Shown in pieces: positions 11,888 to 24,729 of a stretch of 64,000 nucleotides of DNA. The position numbers were made by a program, and so were the translations under genes. Below the pieces are notes generated by a model that made no database searches, had not been told where the DNA came from, and saw nothing but the letters and a program-made list of their open reading frames with translations. Within the stretch, counting starts at the first letter, position 1, and each line of letters begins with the position of its first letter. Source of the stretch: Sphagnum magellanicum (lineage: Eukaryota; Streptophyta; Sphagnopsida; Sphagnales; Sphagnaceae); assembly GCA_021904315.1 (NCBI GenBank), contig CM038919.1:4402001-4466000 (forward strand), read 5' to 3'.

Positions 11888-14299
11888 CTGCAAAAACAAT
11901 AGAAATCGAAGGAATTAGTAAACTGTAAAACCCACCCATTTTCTAAAAGAGATACTTATGTCAAGGCAAAGAGAGCATGAGAATCAAGGCAAGCGTTAGG
12001 AGAAACTTCTTGTTGAGCTGTGAAGTACAACCTGGTACCAAGATGAATCCATGGGTTCTTTCAGAACACAAATCTTCTTCACCATACTCAGTGGAATCAA
12101 CTTTTCATCACACTGTGATTGCTCAGGATCCTCTTGTTTCAAGAAAACAGCTTCCATTAAACCTTCCAACTTTGTTGCAGGGCCGTGAATATCCTCTAGG
12201 AAAAAGCGGGTTGGTCTCTGGCAAACGTCCACTGCAACCTCCCGGGTATTGATTGAAAATGTTCCCTTTTCATTTTCATGGTACCATGACAAAAATGTTC
12301 TGGCCGGTCTTTGGAGGGTTAAGGGACTTATGAACCCTTTGTACACTTCAACAACATAACCCCAGGAAACAGAGATTGACCACTCCTGCTTTCGGTCATA
12401 GCAAATTGACTGCTGGAGAATGCTCGCTGGGTCCACTGCAGCTGCATCCAGTAAGTACTTCACTGCTTCCACTTTGGTGAAGGTTTTGGTTGCTGTCTTG
12501 GGGAAGATTTCAGGAATGAAGTCTAAGTGATGGAGCGACACCAGTGGAGTTACTGGGTGGGCAGCTAGAATCCCCAGTGCATCCCTTCTTATGTCAAGCT
12601 GCACTACTCAGTCAACAATATATGGTAAGCTGCTTTGTTGCTCTCCACAAATGACTTTAGGGGTGAGTTTGAAGATGAAATACTGTATGACCCTAAACCC
12701 TAAACCCTAAGAGAGCAGAATATTTCTGAAAAAACCACCCAATGTCAGGAATGATTAACTTCCTTCACAAGCAAGCTGTCAATCTCAACAGGTTGGTCCC
12801 ACTCGCGTGCACCATGTGCTGCGCAATTGCATTGTGACCCAATGCAGGAGCTCTAAAGTGAAAAATTTCAGGGAAGTCTAGATGGGAAGAAGAATTTTGG
12901 GTTTTGGAGGTACCTGATGAAAACCGGGTTCTTTTGTAAGAGGAACTCCAAGCTCTGCCATACATGCATAAATGCGATCATCACCTCCAAAGAAATGTGG
13001 GTACCTGTTACACCATCATCCATGAGTTCATCTGCGAATGGGTGTTGAAATTATCAGCAACAACAGCAGAATTGGTAGGACAGTTGTGAAAACAGAACCA
13101 AACAAGCTGGTCATAAGAAATTTTCAAATTAACCCAAATCGGTGGCAGAATCTCCAAAAAATTCTCACTCTGGACAGAAGAAAATTCTTCAAAATTGGCA
13201 GTGTCTGAAGACAACCCCTATCTCCCACAGATGGGTGTAGCTAAGTTTATTGCTTGTACCGTAAACCCTAAACCAAGAATGATAGGGTTTAGGTCCTTTG
13301 GACAAGAACAAGAAGAGAAAAAGCTTAGAGGGAAAGCGTATTGCAGCACCTTTGGATACAGGAATCCTGTATTTTGGTCAATTTTTTGGCAAGGGGATAA
13401 CTGATCGCATAGCCAGCTCCACCAAAAGCCATTTCATAAGAGAAAATAATATTCTCACGATGGCTTTCACTTGCATAACCCACATAGAAAGGTTGGCTGT
13501 GATCATACTTGGACAAGACCTGGACCAAATTGTGTGTGATGAACACAGTGTCATCATCAGCCATGACAAACCAATCCACATTTGGTAAACCAAGCCTGAA
13601 AGTTTCGGACACAATCCTTGAAATCCTCAGTGCATCTCGGACACCCCACCGATTTGTGTATTGGAAGTGGGTGGTGTCTTGTGAGACTTTGAATGGTGGA
13701 TACTCCCTGCTGCTGCCCCCCCTTGATAATGCAGAAGAAGATTTCCCCCCAGCTGCTGCTCCTACTGCTTCTTCTTCTAATTCCACTTCTTTCTCTAGCC
13801 ACACAAAGCCCCTCATCTCTGGTTTCCACCACTGCTTCACATACTCTCTTCGCCCTCCTACACGTGCCCATGTCTCTGATGCTGATGCAATCCCAAACAC
13901 TATCCTGGATATATCAGTTCCTCTGTGCTGCTGCTGCTGCCCACAGGTCAAAGAATTAGTGGTCGGAGGAATATAACTATGCAGATCTGCAGCTTTGTGA
14001 TTTGGCAGTGGATCGGATGATTTGGCAAGCATGAGCCCCAAAACTTGACTGCAATCACTCCTCTGGAAGATTTGACTACATGCCCATGGAGTGAGAATGA
14101 CTACGGAGAGAACAGAGATACAGGAACACACACACACTATTGCAATGACTACCTTGAGCTTGCTACAACCCATAATAATTATTCCTCTTCTTCCTGATGT
14201 ACCTAATAATGCCCCACCACCAGCAGCTCCTCCATCATCTCCTTGCTGCTCTCCTTGATGAGCAGCAGCTCCTGACCCATAGCTACTGCCCTGAGTCAT
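11780..14299 (-). CDS. DUF604 / GT31-like (Fringe-related) glycosyltransferase, four exons
   Basis: A type II Golgi-type glycosyltransferase by resemblance to the plant DUF604/Fringe-related family; donor and acceptor substrates cannot be told. Four exons join in frame: 13350-14299, 12914-13004, 12032-12598 and 11780-11887, all with GT donors and AG acceptors, giving 571 residues, close to the usual length. Residues 1-47 are a Gly/Ala/Gln-rich cytosolic tail and about 48-70 a single membrane segment. The DxD-like metal/nucleotide site is ADDDT at 247-251. Family blocks follow in order: FGGAGYAISYPLA, IQDSCIQRYP, GGDDRIYACMAELGVPLTKEPGFHQ (read across the exon 1/2 and 2/3 joins), LAAHPVTPLVSLHHLD, QQSICYD, SVSWGY, PARTFLSWY, and the terminal PRRSCCRI in exon 4. 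The first ATG of the long frame was chosen. No stop or frameshift interrupts it. Confidence 0.85.
12032..12598 (-). CDS. exon 3 of the glycosyltransferase gene
   Basis: 189 codons in phase 0. The acceptor AG is at 12600-12599 and the donor GT at 12031-12030. It carries LDIRRDALGILAAHPVTPL, SLHHLD, the QQSICYD block and SVSWGY. Reading through the donor reaches a stop after ten codons without family signal, so splicing to exon 4 is preferred. Confidence 0.85.
12691..12710 (+). repeat. telomere-like CCCTAAA block in intron 2
   Basis: Nearly three copies of CCCTAAA inside the intron between exons 2 and 3. A related pair with dyad symmetry ('cctaaacc'...'ggtttagg') lies in intron 1 at about 13266-13293. 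Confidence 0.7.
12914..13004 (-). CDS. exon 2 of the glycosyltransferase gene
   Basis: A 91-base exon, too short for routine ORF detection. The acceptor AG is at 13006-13005 and the donor GT at 12913-12912. It completes the Arg codon and encodes YPHFFGGDDRIYACMAELG followed by VPLTKEPGFHQ, a highly conserved block of the family. Confidence 0.9.
13350..14299 (-). CDS. exon 1 of the glycosyltransferase gene
   Basis: Encodes the cytosolic tail, membrane anchor, stem and the first half of the catalytic domain with the DDD motif. It ends after two bases of an Arg codon; the donor is GT at 13349-13348. A longer frame runs on past this donor but loses the family motif, which resumes in exon 2. The stem carries a Glu/Ala/Gly-rich insert at about residues 170-200, a likely variable region. 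Confidence 0.85.
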
Positions 14300-14574
14300 C
14301 TGCTTTGTTCCAGCTACAGCTTCCTTGACATTAGAAATATGATGCTACAGTTACCACCTTGTGGCCTGTGGCTACAGTTGTGGACCTAGTTGATGGATAA
14401 CCCAAAGCCCAGGATCCCCAACTAACAACAACTCAGAAGAGCAAAGAGCAGTAGACTGGAAATACATTAATTTAGAAGCAGGAATTAAGGAAGTGATAAT
14501 AATACAGTAGTAGCCTATGTCAACAAAAATCATTCTGGACAATTGTAAACAAGCAAATGGCTCTGCCCTTTAAA

Positions 14575-15022
14575 TGACATCCATAATGATGATGATACAT
14601 ATTCAACATACTAATAAATTGGAAACATATGCCAGTGGTTAGCAGGGTGAAGAAGCCCTTGAAGTGTGATCCCTCCTTGGCTTATGCCAGAAATGTTTCT
14701 GTAGAGGGACTCCACATGACCCTAGAAAGAAAGAAAGAATGTAGGGATACCAAACTTTGGCCTGTTTGTTTGTTTTGTTGGGTCTGCAGCTTTGTCTTTA
14801 TCCTGAAGGCATCTGGGCAGACCCAAAAAATTTGTAAATGATATCCGTAAGGATGATATGTATTCAACATTCTAAAACTCAAAACACAGTGGGTGGTTAC
14901 CATGGTGAAGAAGCCCTTGGAGTTGGATCCTTCCTTCACTTATTTTCTTTTCTATAGTGGACTCCACATGACCCTAGAAAGAAAGAAAGAATGCAGGGAT
15001 ACCAAACTATAAGTACTTTCCC
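14575..15022 (+). repeat. local tandem duplication, about 260-bp period
   Basis: The segment about 14578-14755 recurs at about 14839-15010. Shared landmarks are 'ggtgaagaagccctt', 'gatcc(c)t(c)cctt' and an exact 'ggactccacatgaccctag' followed by 'aaagaaagaaagaatg'. Divergence is moderate. It lies in the 5' flank or 5' UTR region of the glycosyltransferase gene. Confidence 0.75.
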
Positions 15023-15630
15023 ATAGTAACTTGGCCAGTTTGACACATATTTGTCGAATAATTAATTAATTTTGAGAGTTTCAATTTGAAAATGATATAT
15101 TCTCAAATATTCAATCAGACTCTTTATTTTTTGCTTCAGAAAAATAACTCTGGAAAATTCAACATTTCTGAAAATAATATAGTTAGTGTGGAACTGGCCC
15201 AAGTACTACTACGGGTATTATTACTCCATTGTAACATCAGATCATATTCATCACCGTTACACGTGAGCAAAGATAATGATTGTGCTCAGGAGGAGGCGGC
15301 GGCGAAATCAATTGGAAACTCAGTCCGAGGAATTAATCATCATCGTCATCGTGATTACTAAACACAGCCTAATTCAAGTCTAGAAAGTAGACACCCACGC
15401 GACCCAGAAACCCACTCGAGCCACGAGCCAGCTTCTTCGCAGAAGAAGAAGGCGGGAGATGATGGTAGCTAGCTACACGCGTCGCGTGCTCCTCCTCGGT
15501 CTTCTGAGTCAGGACAACAGACAACCAGATTCACTGCAAAAAAACACCTAATTTTTGGGTCCAAATTACCACGCCCACGGATGCATGCACGCAACAAATT
15601 TGCATGCCCCCGAAGAAATCACCGTTTGTG

Positions 15631-15676
15631 TTTAGGGTTTTTAGGGTCTAGGGATTAAACCCTAAACCCTAAACCC
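15631..15676. promoter_or_regulatory. inverted telo-box cluster upstream of the glycosyltransferase gene
   Basis: Two TTTAGGG-like units are followed at once by three CCCTAAA units, a head-to-head arrangement. It lies in a GC-richer island (about 15360-15720) some 1.3 kb upstream of the minus-strand start codon. AAACCCTAA telo-boxes are known promoter elements of plant housekeeping genes, so a promoter role is plausible but inferred; a repair scar would look the same. Confidence 0.5.
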
Positions 15677-15729
15677 ATCATCGTCTAGGGCTGGGACATT
15701 CCCGGAAATTACAGTCCCCCCAGGGTTGG

Positions 15730-18700
15730 AGGCCGAGGGTCTATTATTTTGGGAATGCCTTGCAAGGCCTGAGGACATTGCCCAATATAAAAATCAACGG
15801 TTTTTTAAAATTAAAAACATTACCATGATATCTGGTAGGTGCAACCAAGTAATCTCAAAGTATCACGGCCAAAAAGGAAAAGAATTAAAGTGGGCATTTT
15901 CAATATATATGCACAATTTGAAAAACAAAACACCCACATCTGCATGTGTTTCATTTTTCTAAATGTTTGCTTGCACATTCCATCAAATAATGGTGGCTTC
16001 ATCTACACTAGTAGTGAAAATCACAACAGTTTTTACAAATGAAAACTACCCTCTCAAATGATCCCACTAAAAGCCAAAGCGAATTGGCCTATCATCTATA
16101 ATATGATGTGTGTGTGTTTTTTTCTACAAACATTTTGTTTTTTTTTTCCCCAATGCATTTGTGAAATTTTTCTAGAGAAAATTATTCAATTAATCTTGTT
16201 AATTTGATAAAATTTGTCAATTTTTTTGATATCACATAATTGGAAGAAATCTTCTCAAAAGTTTTATTGTGTGTTAGGTGGTTACATCCTACTTACAATA
16301 CGTAAACTAGGGTAAATTAGTTTGAATCAATTTTAATGTGAACATGGTTCAAATTATTTGGACTTTTGGATGGGATATAAGTTTTTGAGTCAGGTGATTC
16401 AATCTAGTTTTTTGAATTTGATATCACACCTTTCTCTTTTGTCATGCTTGTTTTCCAAGTTTTTAAATGCAGGTTTATATGTCCATAAGGGTTTTGGTTA
16501 TGTTAGATTTATGTGTGTATATCTAAGTTGTATTTTGAATTCAAAAACTTGGATCTAATTGGATAGTGTTACAACTAAATATGTTATTGTTTTAGCAATG
16601 GGGTTTGTGTTTTGCATGATAATGTTTTTGGTGAAATGTGTTTTGGTTTGTTTTTGAATTTGCATATAGTAAGAGTTGTAACTAGGGGGACTTTCTTGGT
16701 CCTCCATGATAGTTCAAAGAATCTCACTCAATGATTGTGATGTTTTTTATGTGCTTTGGGCTTAAAACTCCTTTGGGAGTTGACCCAAACAAGACATATG
16801 TACTTTAGAATTTGAGATGTCAAAAGAAGGAAAAAAAAAACAAAAAAAATCTTACCTCTACCACAAAACCCCCTTCTCTAAATCTTTCTTTTTCTTCCTC
16901 TTGATTTATGTGTTAGCAAACGTGTGCTTGAAATTAGTGGTGACAATAACAATTGTGACAACAAAATAAGCACTACCATCATCAAACTTCAAACTTAGGT
17001 GGCTTTCAGCATTTCATCCATGGTGACAATCACCAGTAAAGGGGCATATCTTTTTATCTTTGTTATTCATTGTTGTTGATTTGAACACCCACAATAGTTA
17101 ACACAACTATAGCAAGTAGCAAGGGAGGAAAGTAGAGGGGGGTATAACCTTTCCTAGAAGCTTCATTGGTGGCTAGGTGGTGGTGGAAAGGCCATCCTCC
17201 TTGTCACCTTCATCTTGGTCATTGTGTACAAACGTAACAATTTTATTATTGTAATTAAGGAAAAAAGTAAGGGGGTCGCAAAGCGACAATGGTGGGAGGT
17301 AACAAGGCAACCATCACAATCATCATTATGTGTTGGAACTTGTCGAACTTCTCCCTAACTTAGGAAGCTAAACATATTTGGGAGGTCCATAAAGCATGTG
17401 ATAACTTTGAGGTAAAAAGGTTTAGGGGTCTAATCTAGACCTCCCATTTTATTTTTCATTTTTACTTAAAATTCGGGATAGAAACAAATTTGAAGTTAAT
17501 CCAAACCTACCACATGTTAATGTTTTAATTTTTGAAATTTGAAGGTTTTCATTTTGAAATTAATCGTGAAATGTTTTTGGAAATTCATATCACTTTTATG
17601 AATCATGTGTGTTTTTACATTGGTTCTTATGACTGAAATTCTAATAAAAAAAAGTAGGAGACAAATTTTTCTTAATCAAATTAAATTAATCATTTATGCC
17701 AAAAATTTGATTACTTTTTTACTAAAATGATTATCCATTATGACTTAAATGATTAAAAATATTATTTGATGTGGTAATTGTAAGACTATGAACTCAACAA
17801 TTACGGTATCTTGATATATAATATTTTATATAAAGATAATACTAAAAGATCAATTTGCATTTAAAAAGTTAAGGGAAAAACAAAAGTAAAAAACATATGT
17901 CACAAACTTTCATGAAAAAAATATGAATGTTTGTATTGCTTTCCAACAACACATCTACAACCTCTTATACGATTGCATTTTTCCAAGTGGTAGTTTTTTA
18001 TTGGTTTATATTGCATTTTTCACATTGTTTTAAAAATTGAATATCAAAATTGAAGTCAAATATGACATATAACATAATAAAGAACTCAATTTTTTTAACA
18101 TCAAGCCTTATGTTATAGTCAAATTTATAACTTTACTTTGAGTCACGATTACAAATTCAAAATTATAATAATGTTTAAGGACATTTGAATATTAAAATCT
18201 ACAAGGGTATATGTATTTTTATTTTTTGAATGTTTTGAACACATGGATCCATTCTCAGGTGGAGTATATTAAAGTTCACAAAAAATTGAAACAATTTGGT
18301 AAACATTGGATAAAGGAAAAGGACTTTTGATTAAAAAAAACCACTTGTCCACATGCTTTTCTTGAATGCTTTAGACATATAAAAGGATTCTTGAAACATG
18401 GTGAACTTTCATGAAAATTTTGTAGTTGCAACTTTGAAAGTATAAAAATTTAATTATTTATTTATTTATTGATATATAATGTTCCCATGGTGATTTTTCA
18501 AATTTTCAAAAAATAGTTTTTAAGGAATGTCCGCACATTGTTTAGCTCCTTTTTTCCTACTTTCACCCACATGAAGCTTTTTTTTTTTTTTTTTTTTTGT
18601 CATCAAATTTGAATCCATGTATGAGCTACCCCCATTGTCAAGTTTCATCAAATTTTTTCACATGATTGTCCTCATCATCTTGTTCATCTTTTCATCTTCT

Positions 18701-19100
18701 AATCTCCAAGTAAACACCATCTTTTTTTTTCCTCTTTTTTTTTTTTGGTTTATTTTGGTTGTTTGTTTTTCCCAAAAAATGTTGTTTGTTTAAAAATTTA
18801 TCTCTCTTTAAGATGTTGCTTATTAATTATTTTTCTAGAATCTCAACCTCTCCCTTTCTTTTTTCGTTTCATATTTTCTTTGAATTCAATTTGACTTGTT
18901 TTGAAGTTGATTTGTTGTTTCTCTTCATATGTGTTCTTTGGTTTTTTGGGTGCTTGGGGGTTATTTTTTAGTTTTTGTTTGATGTTAATCTTGTTTACAT
19001 ATTAATTTAACAAAGTTGTCTCTTATGTTTTTTTCATCAACACAAAGAAAAAACTAAAATGCAAAAGAAGGTTTCAACCCCTATAATGTTTTTTTGACAT
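15730..19100. other. AT-rich intergenic DNA, no gene seen
   Basis: No exon with recognisable coding content. It contains long T- and A-rich runs, including a 21-T run at 18578-18598, and short chance frames rich in Phe, Leu and Lys. Confidence 0.6.
18578..18598 (+). repeat. poly-T run (21 nt)
   Basis: Uninterrupted T homopolymer. Confidence 0.9.
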
Positions 19101-19164
19101 CAACATAGGTGATGAACCTACACGCCCATTACCAACAATCTCATAGAAGAATTTGCTTTTTGCT

Positions 19165-20065
19165 TGCATCTTGGTGGAAGGAAGGATGGACAAGCTTGGT
19201 TTCAAGTCGCATAGGCTACCTTATGGACAACGATGATTCAAAACATATTCAAAATACAACAGTGAATCAAATATATATTCTAATTTAGATGGGACATAAT
19301 ATCCAGAATTGTGGATCAATTGAGGGAAACAACATAATCACAACCAATTACATAATTCCAAACAAATCTAGAGAAAATAACCTAAGGTCTTCAAAACATA
19401 TTCAAAACACCCTTTCACGTGGGACATAATCATCCAAAGTTGTGAGATTAATTAAGAGCAACAACATACTCACAACCAATTACGCAATTCAAACAAATAA
19501 CATAAGGTGCCAACCAGGCACAATCAAGAGCCCCTGAGTTCATCCTTTCTAAGGATAAAACTAGACAACATAGTTCCCTGATTCTTCCTTCCCCAAAGAT
19601 TAAAAAGCCCCCTAATTCCCTTGGGTTCCCAACACTTTGAACAACCTATTCACAAAAAGAACCAATTATTCTAGGAGTTTGTTTTTATTATCGCACATTG
19701 AGCACAACATATATGTGAATTGAACACACCACAACTTTCAAGGTAGTTACAAACCATAGCCATTGGGGCATTGGCTATCTGTTATCCAAACATACACATA
19801 ATCTTTGTATCAATAACAGAGCTTTTGTGGAGGTCAGGCAGGAAATGCAAGACATCTCAACTACCACCATGCTAGAATTTGTAGAGTCTGGGGCCACAGT
19901 GTTATTATTAGAGCTAACCACATTGAACAGCAACACATCTTCCAATGTCTATTCAATGGAGTTTAAAATTTGCACTGCTCCAAGAATGTTTGCTAGAAAA
20001 ACCCAAACCCAAAAATATGTGAGTAACATGTTACATCTATTTTTCCTTGTATAAACTTATGGGGG
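19165..20065 (-). repeat. dispersed repeat R1, copy 1 (carries a degraded exon-like segment)
   Basis: About 900 bp aligns in the same orientation with 38108-39006. Landmarks are 'ggaaggatggacaagcttgg', 'gggacataat', 'tcaattgagggaaacaaca', 'aacctattcacaaaaagaacc' and the exon-like tail near 19830-20060. In this copy the minus-strand exon-like segment is disrupted by substitutions and stops, whereas copy 2 keeps it open. The unit resembles a non-autonomous element or segmental duplicate carrying part of a gene. Confidence 0.7.
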
Positions 20066-20069
20066 CAAT

Positions 20070-21280
20070 AACACAAAGTGTGCAAAACAAAAGTGCAATT
20101 TTTTTGTGTTATTATGATAAAATATGAAAACATAAACACAAAATGAACATAACAAAATTACAGAATAAGATTGTACATTGGACTTGTGTTGAACAAACTA
20201 AAGGTAATGGGGGGTCTTACTTTTATATATACCCCTTTGGGGATTTAGTTCAATGAACTTCCATGGAGGTTTCCATGTGTTCATTGATTAAGGAAGTTTT
20301 TTTTAATGTTTTCTAATTACAAGTGCATTATGAATAAACTAGGATTTGATTAAAAGTGAACTAAAAGTTAATTGTGAGTCAATTAAGAGTTAACTAATCA
20401 TGGACTAAAAAAATTGGGAGAAAATTAAGAGTTAACTAAAAATGAATTGAGAGCTAAATATGAATCATGGCTGAACATCCATATCAATGAATTCCTTCAT
20501 CATGTGAAAATGGTGTTTGTGACAAGTGGCAATCAACACAACATGATGCAAACATTTAGTAATTTCCTAACCAACAGAATCACTCTAGTGCTTGGATGGA
20601 TGGTTACCTATTTTTAGGAAAGCAAACAAAGATTACATTTATTCATACTCCATCATGGGCCTACCGCAAAAAAAACAAATGAAAGATGAGTGCAAAATGA
20701 ACATTTTTTTTTTTTTACCACAAATTTTGTAGCTATATGTTGCATCACATAATCCTTGCCCCTTGACACATATAAACATTCATTGAACACATGTTGATTT
20801 CTTTTCAAAAAATAATATTCCTCCATTGTTACCACATTGCTCGAATTATAATAGTGGGCATTCTTTGGCCAACATGTTTTGATAAAAAGTTTAGTTTTGA
20901 TACCATAAGTTCATTGTGCATTTCAATCTTGGTATAGACTTTGAATTTCACCTTATGCACCCTCCCATGAAGACCCACCATTGATTATGCCCAAGGCAAA
21001 CTTTGTAGCCCATGCATTTGGAAACAATGAATCATTTCATATGTTTTTTCATTTATTGTTGTTATTTAATTTAATTATTATTTGGATTGGATCAACAATG
21101 ACATGATCAACATTAATTTTAGGGCTTTGGTTGGAGTTATAATCGAAGGTAAGGACATGCAACCCATATAATCAAAGAAAAAATATTTGTGCTTGAAACA
21201 TTTCAACAAATTTAATGTCAACATGGTGAAACATGAAACAAACTGTATGCATTTAGATTCAAGAGTAAAAATTATGCAAC
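20070..21280. other. AT-rich intergenic DNA, no gene seen
   Basis: No recognisable coding exon. A T-run at about 20705-20717 and degenerate 'gagttaactaa' words (20340-20460) are the only visible structure. Confidence 0.55.
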
Positions 21281-21282
21281 CA

Positions 21283-21733
21283 ACAAATAAGATCATGAAC
21301 TACCAACAACCATAGTCACTAACATCTTGCCAGTATTAGTGAAGGAAAATTGCAATCTATTGCACTATAAACTTGAGATGCACAAATTGAAAATCAATGA
21401 TGATCACAAAATGCATGAAATCAATGTGAATAACAAAATGTGCCAAAACAACGCAAGTCATGAAATGCTCAAGTAGGAAGCCTTTTAAAGTTTTTTGTGT
21501 TTACTTTATGCGCATAATAATTCTAGACCATTAAAACTGCCACTATAGTGATTGTGATTCAAAAGTGGAACATCTTAGAAATTCAAACCTAGGTTTCAAT
21601 TCCAAACCTTAAATCTCGGTTTTTAAAATGGGTGGCATTGTCATAGGCCTCCAAAATCCAAAGGCATTGCAAATTTTTCATACACAAAAAACCCAAATCT
21701 AAAGACGTTGCAAGTATTGAGGCCCAAATCAAA
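21283..21733 (+). repeat. direct repeat R3, copy 1
   Basis: About 450 bp aligning with 22709-23163, beginning 'acaaataagatcatgaacta' and ending near 'aacccaaatctaaagac'. The two copies lie about 1.43 kb apart in the same orientation and differ at many positions, so the duplication is old. Confidence 0.75.
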
Positions 21734-22489
21734 TATTAGATCTAAATTTCAACTTGAAATATCATAATCAAGCTTTAGTTTTCCAAAAAAAATTCTTGAT
21801 TCCCTTAATCAAGTGGTGATCGGTTGAAGGTGGGATAGTCACTAATATCAAAACAATTGGTCCCAAAATCTTGTTGTAACTTGCAAGTTGCACAATGTTT
21901 TAATGCTCAATAGTAATCAAAATTCAACCATAAAATTGAATCACATTTTTGATATGCAACAACTTATAAATACTTAGGTCTAAAAAAATTAAAGAACCTA
22001 AAAGGTTGGAACAACATTTTTGCAATGACATTTATTATAGCTCTTTTTAATCAATGTAATTGCCCCTTCAAGCATCATAAATGCAAGCAACAAATTAAAA
22101 CTTAATGGCAACACCTTGCCAAAGTACATAAAGAAAGGGAGTGAAGAGGGCATAAACATTAGCAAAATTGATAATGACTCCTCTTAACAAATGTTGAGGA
22201 TCTTGCAAATGTAGTAATGGAGATTGGCTAAAGAGGTAAACCCTAAACCTTATGGTGGAACAATCTAGCATATCCAATTTGGATACAGGAGCCATGTGAT
22301 GGAAACATTTGTAGGCTTTTGATAACCTCCTGCATGAAACCTTAACCATTAAATTCATAATTGGGCAAAATACATTTTAAAATCTCATTTTTTTCAAGAA
22401 CATGGGTAGGGAATTGGCTAAAATTTGATTGTAAAAGAAATCTTGGTAAAACAAAAAGTAAAACCTTTTTTTTTAAATAGCATATTCAA

Positions 22490-22710
22490 AATAGGATTTG
22501 ATTTTCATTTATGTGTGGAACTAAAATTGGAACCATTATAATTTATATTTAAAAACTAGATTTAAAGGTTCATCATAAAAGTAAAAAACCAACCATCATT
22601 AGTTCTTACACATTTTAGTTCTAAAAGAACTAAATTTGATAATCACCCATCACTTGTATTTTACCCATTTGTTAACCAACATTAGTTATTCACTTTGATG
22701 TTTCGATGAT
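22490..22710 (+). repeat. dispersed repeat R2, copy 2
   Basis: Contains 'catttatgtgtggaact', 'catcataaaagtaaaa', then 'atcacttgtattttaccca'. It aligns with copies at 1740-1870, 24730-24980 and 45880-46090. Confidence 0.65.
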
Positions 22711-23163
22711 TAACAAATAAGATCATGAACTACCAACAACCATAATCATTAACATCTTGCCAATGTTAATGAAGGAAAATCACAACCTACTATATTATAA
22801 GCTTGAGATGTACAAATTGAAAATCAACGATGATCACAAAATGCCAAAAATAACATGAATAACGAAATGTGCCAAAACAACACCAATCATGAAATGCTGA
22901 AGTAGGAGACCTTTTTAAGTTTTGGTTATTTACCTTATGCAAAATAATTATAGACCATTAAAACACTATTGTAACAATTGTGACTCCAAAGTGGAGCATC
23001 CTAAAAGTTCAAATTTAGGTTCCAATTCCATGTCCCAAACTTTATAGTTCATTTTTTCAAATGGGTGGCATTACGATGGGTTTCCAAAATACAAAAACAT
23101 TGCAAATTTTCATATGCAACAAACCCAAATCTAAAGACATTACAAGCATTAAGGTCCAAATGT
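22709..23163 (+). repeat. direct repeat R3, copy 2
   Basis: Second copy of the 21283-21733 repeat. A further pair of short matches ('aacctcct(g/a)...accttaacc...attcataattgggc') at about 22325-22370 and 23950-23998 suggests that a larger composite unit was duplicated locally. Confidence 0.75.
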
Positions 23164-24729
23164 TGTCACATTGTATTTTTTCCAAGGGTGTTCGTGTTTG
23201 AACTTCAACCATGGTAATATTGGAGCATATTTTTTTCCAAACTTTTTGCATAATATGGTAGATTATAACACAAAGAATTCAATCACAAAGAAAATTCCTT
23301 TTTTCAACTTATATTGTGCAATTCCAAATATATTTATGGCAAAAAAATGTACATAATTGTGTACTAAAAAATGAAAATATATTTTAAAAATGATTGAAAT
23401 GATTTTTAATATTTATGAAATTTGTAACTCTATTAAACATTGTGATTCCATGTGATTGGAATAAGTTTGTGAACCATGTGAAAAGTTTGATAATTATCAT
23501 GTCACAAATGGGTGTTTTTTGGGGCGGACCATAAGTATGTGGTAAATTAACATTTTGAAAAACTATCACTTTCAAATGGAAGATTGCAAGATATGTGAGT
23601 GGATCATTTTTAAAATTTTCATTTCAAACATTTTTTGGTTAACTAATTCAAAACCAAACCTAGTGTAGTCCAAAAATAAAAATAGGTTTTATAATAATAC
23701 ATATATCATAAATATATTCACTATTCCTTGAATATAAAATTTAATTTTAAAAAAATTTATTTCAAATAATATTAGATATCATTAACTTTGTGAAAATCAA
23801 AATATCAAGCCCAAACACCAAAAGTGAAACCCAAAACTAAATGTAATATGTTTTGTAAAAATATATTTTACATACATGGAATGAAAGTGCCCAAAGTGGC
23901 CCCCCCATAGTGTGCTTTCACCCCCATGCAATGGTGACATGTGCAGGTTTTTAACAACCTCCTATGCAAAACCTTAACCTTAAATTCATAATTGGGCTTA
24001 TTAGGGTGAAAACACAAACGAGTATATTCAAAAAAAGGCTTGAAGTAGTTGCAATCATATTTTTACACATAAATGCAAGAAAGTAGAGTCAAAATCTTTT
24101 TAATCATTGTTAAACCATCATGGTGCAAAATACTAAATTTATGATATGTTGTATACAAAGTTTGAAAAACTTTAAAGTAATAAAAATAGGTCAAAAGTGT
24201 TTTTGACCTTAATTAGTGGAATTGTGTTAAAAAATACTTCTACATTAAAAGATTAATATATATTTATTTTTACCTTGGAAGTTGAAAGTGCATAAAATAA
24301 AATTTAATTGACCATTAACTAACAAAATTAAAAAATCCAATATTTCATACTTAAAACCTATTTTGTTTCTTCGGACAACCTGAAAAGTAAAAACAATCTA
24401 TTTGCATTTTTTAAAAATATACTTAAATCTACTTTAAGCATGTGATTATTCAATACTATTGACATTAATTCAAGAAACATGTTCATATTGATCCCTAAAA
24501 CAAATAATATTTAAAAATTTAATATGTTAACTTTTAATTTTTGGGTATTTTACACTTTTCTTCAAAAGGATAAAAAAAGTATACTTCGCTATGTTTTCAC
24601 CTATTATGTTAAAAACCCATTTTTTCCAAGCTTATAGGTAGGAGCTCAAGATTTAGGGCAGGGAATTGACTAAAATGTGTTAGCAAAATAAATGTTATTT
24701 AAACAAAAAGTAATGAAACCATAATTTAT

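Noticed and set aside
13509..13976. 155-codon plus-strand frame
   Set aside because: Antisense to exon 1 of the glycosyltransferase; composition mirrors the coding strand.
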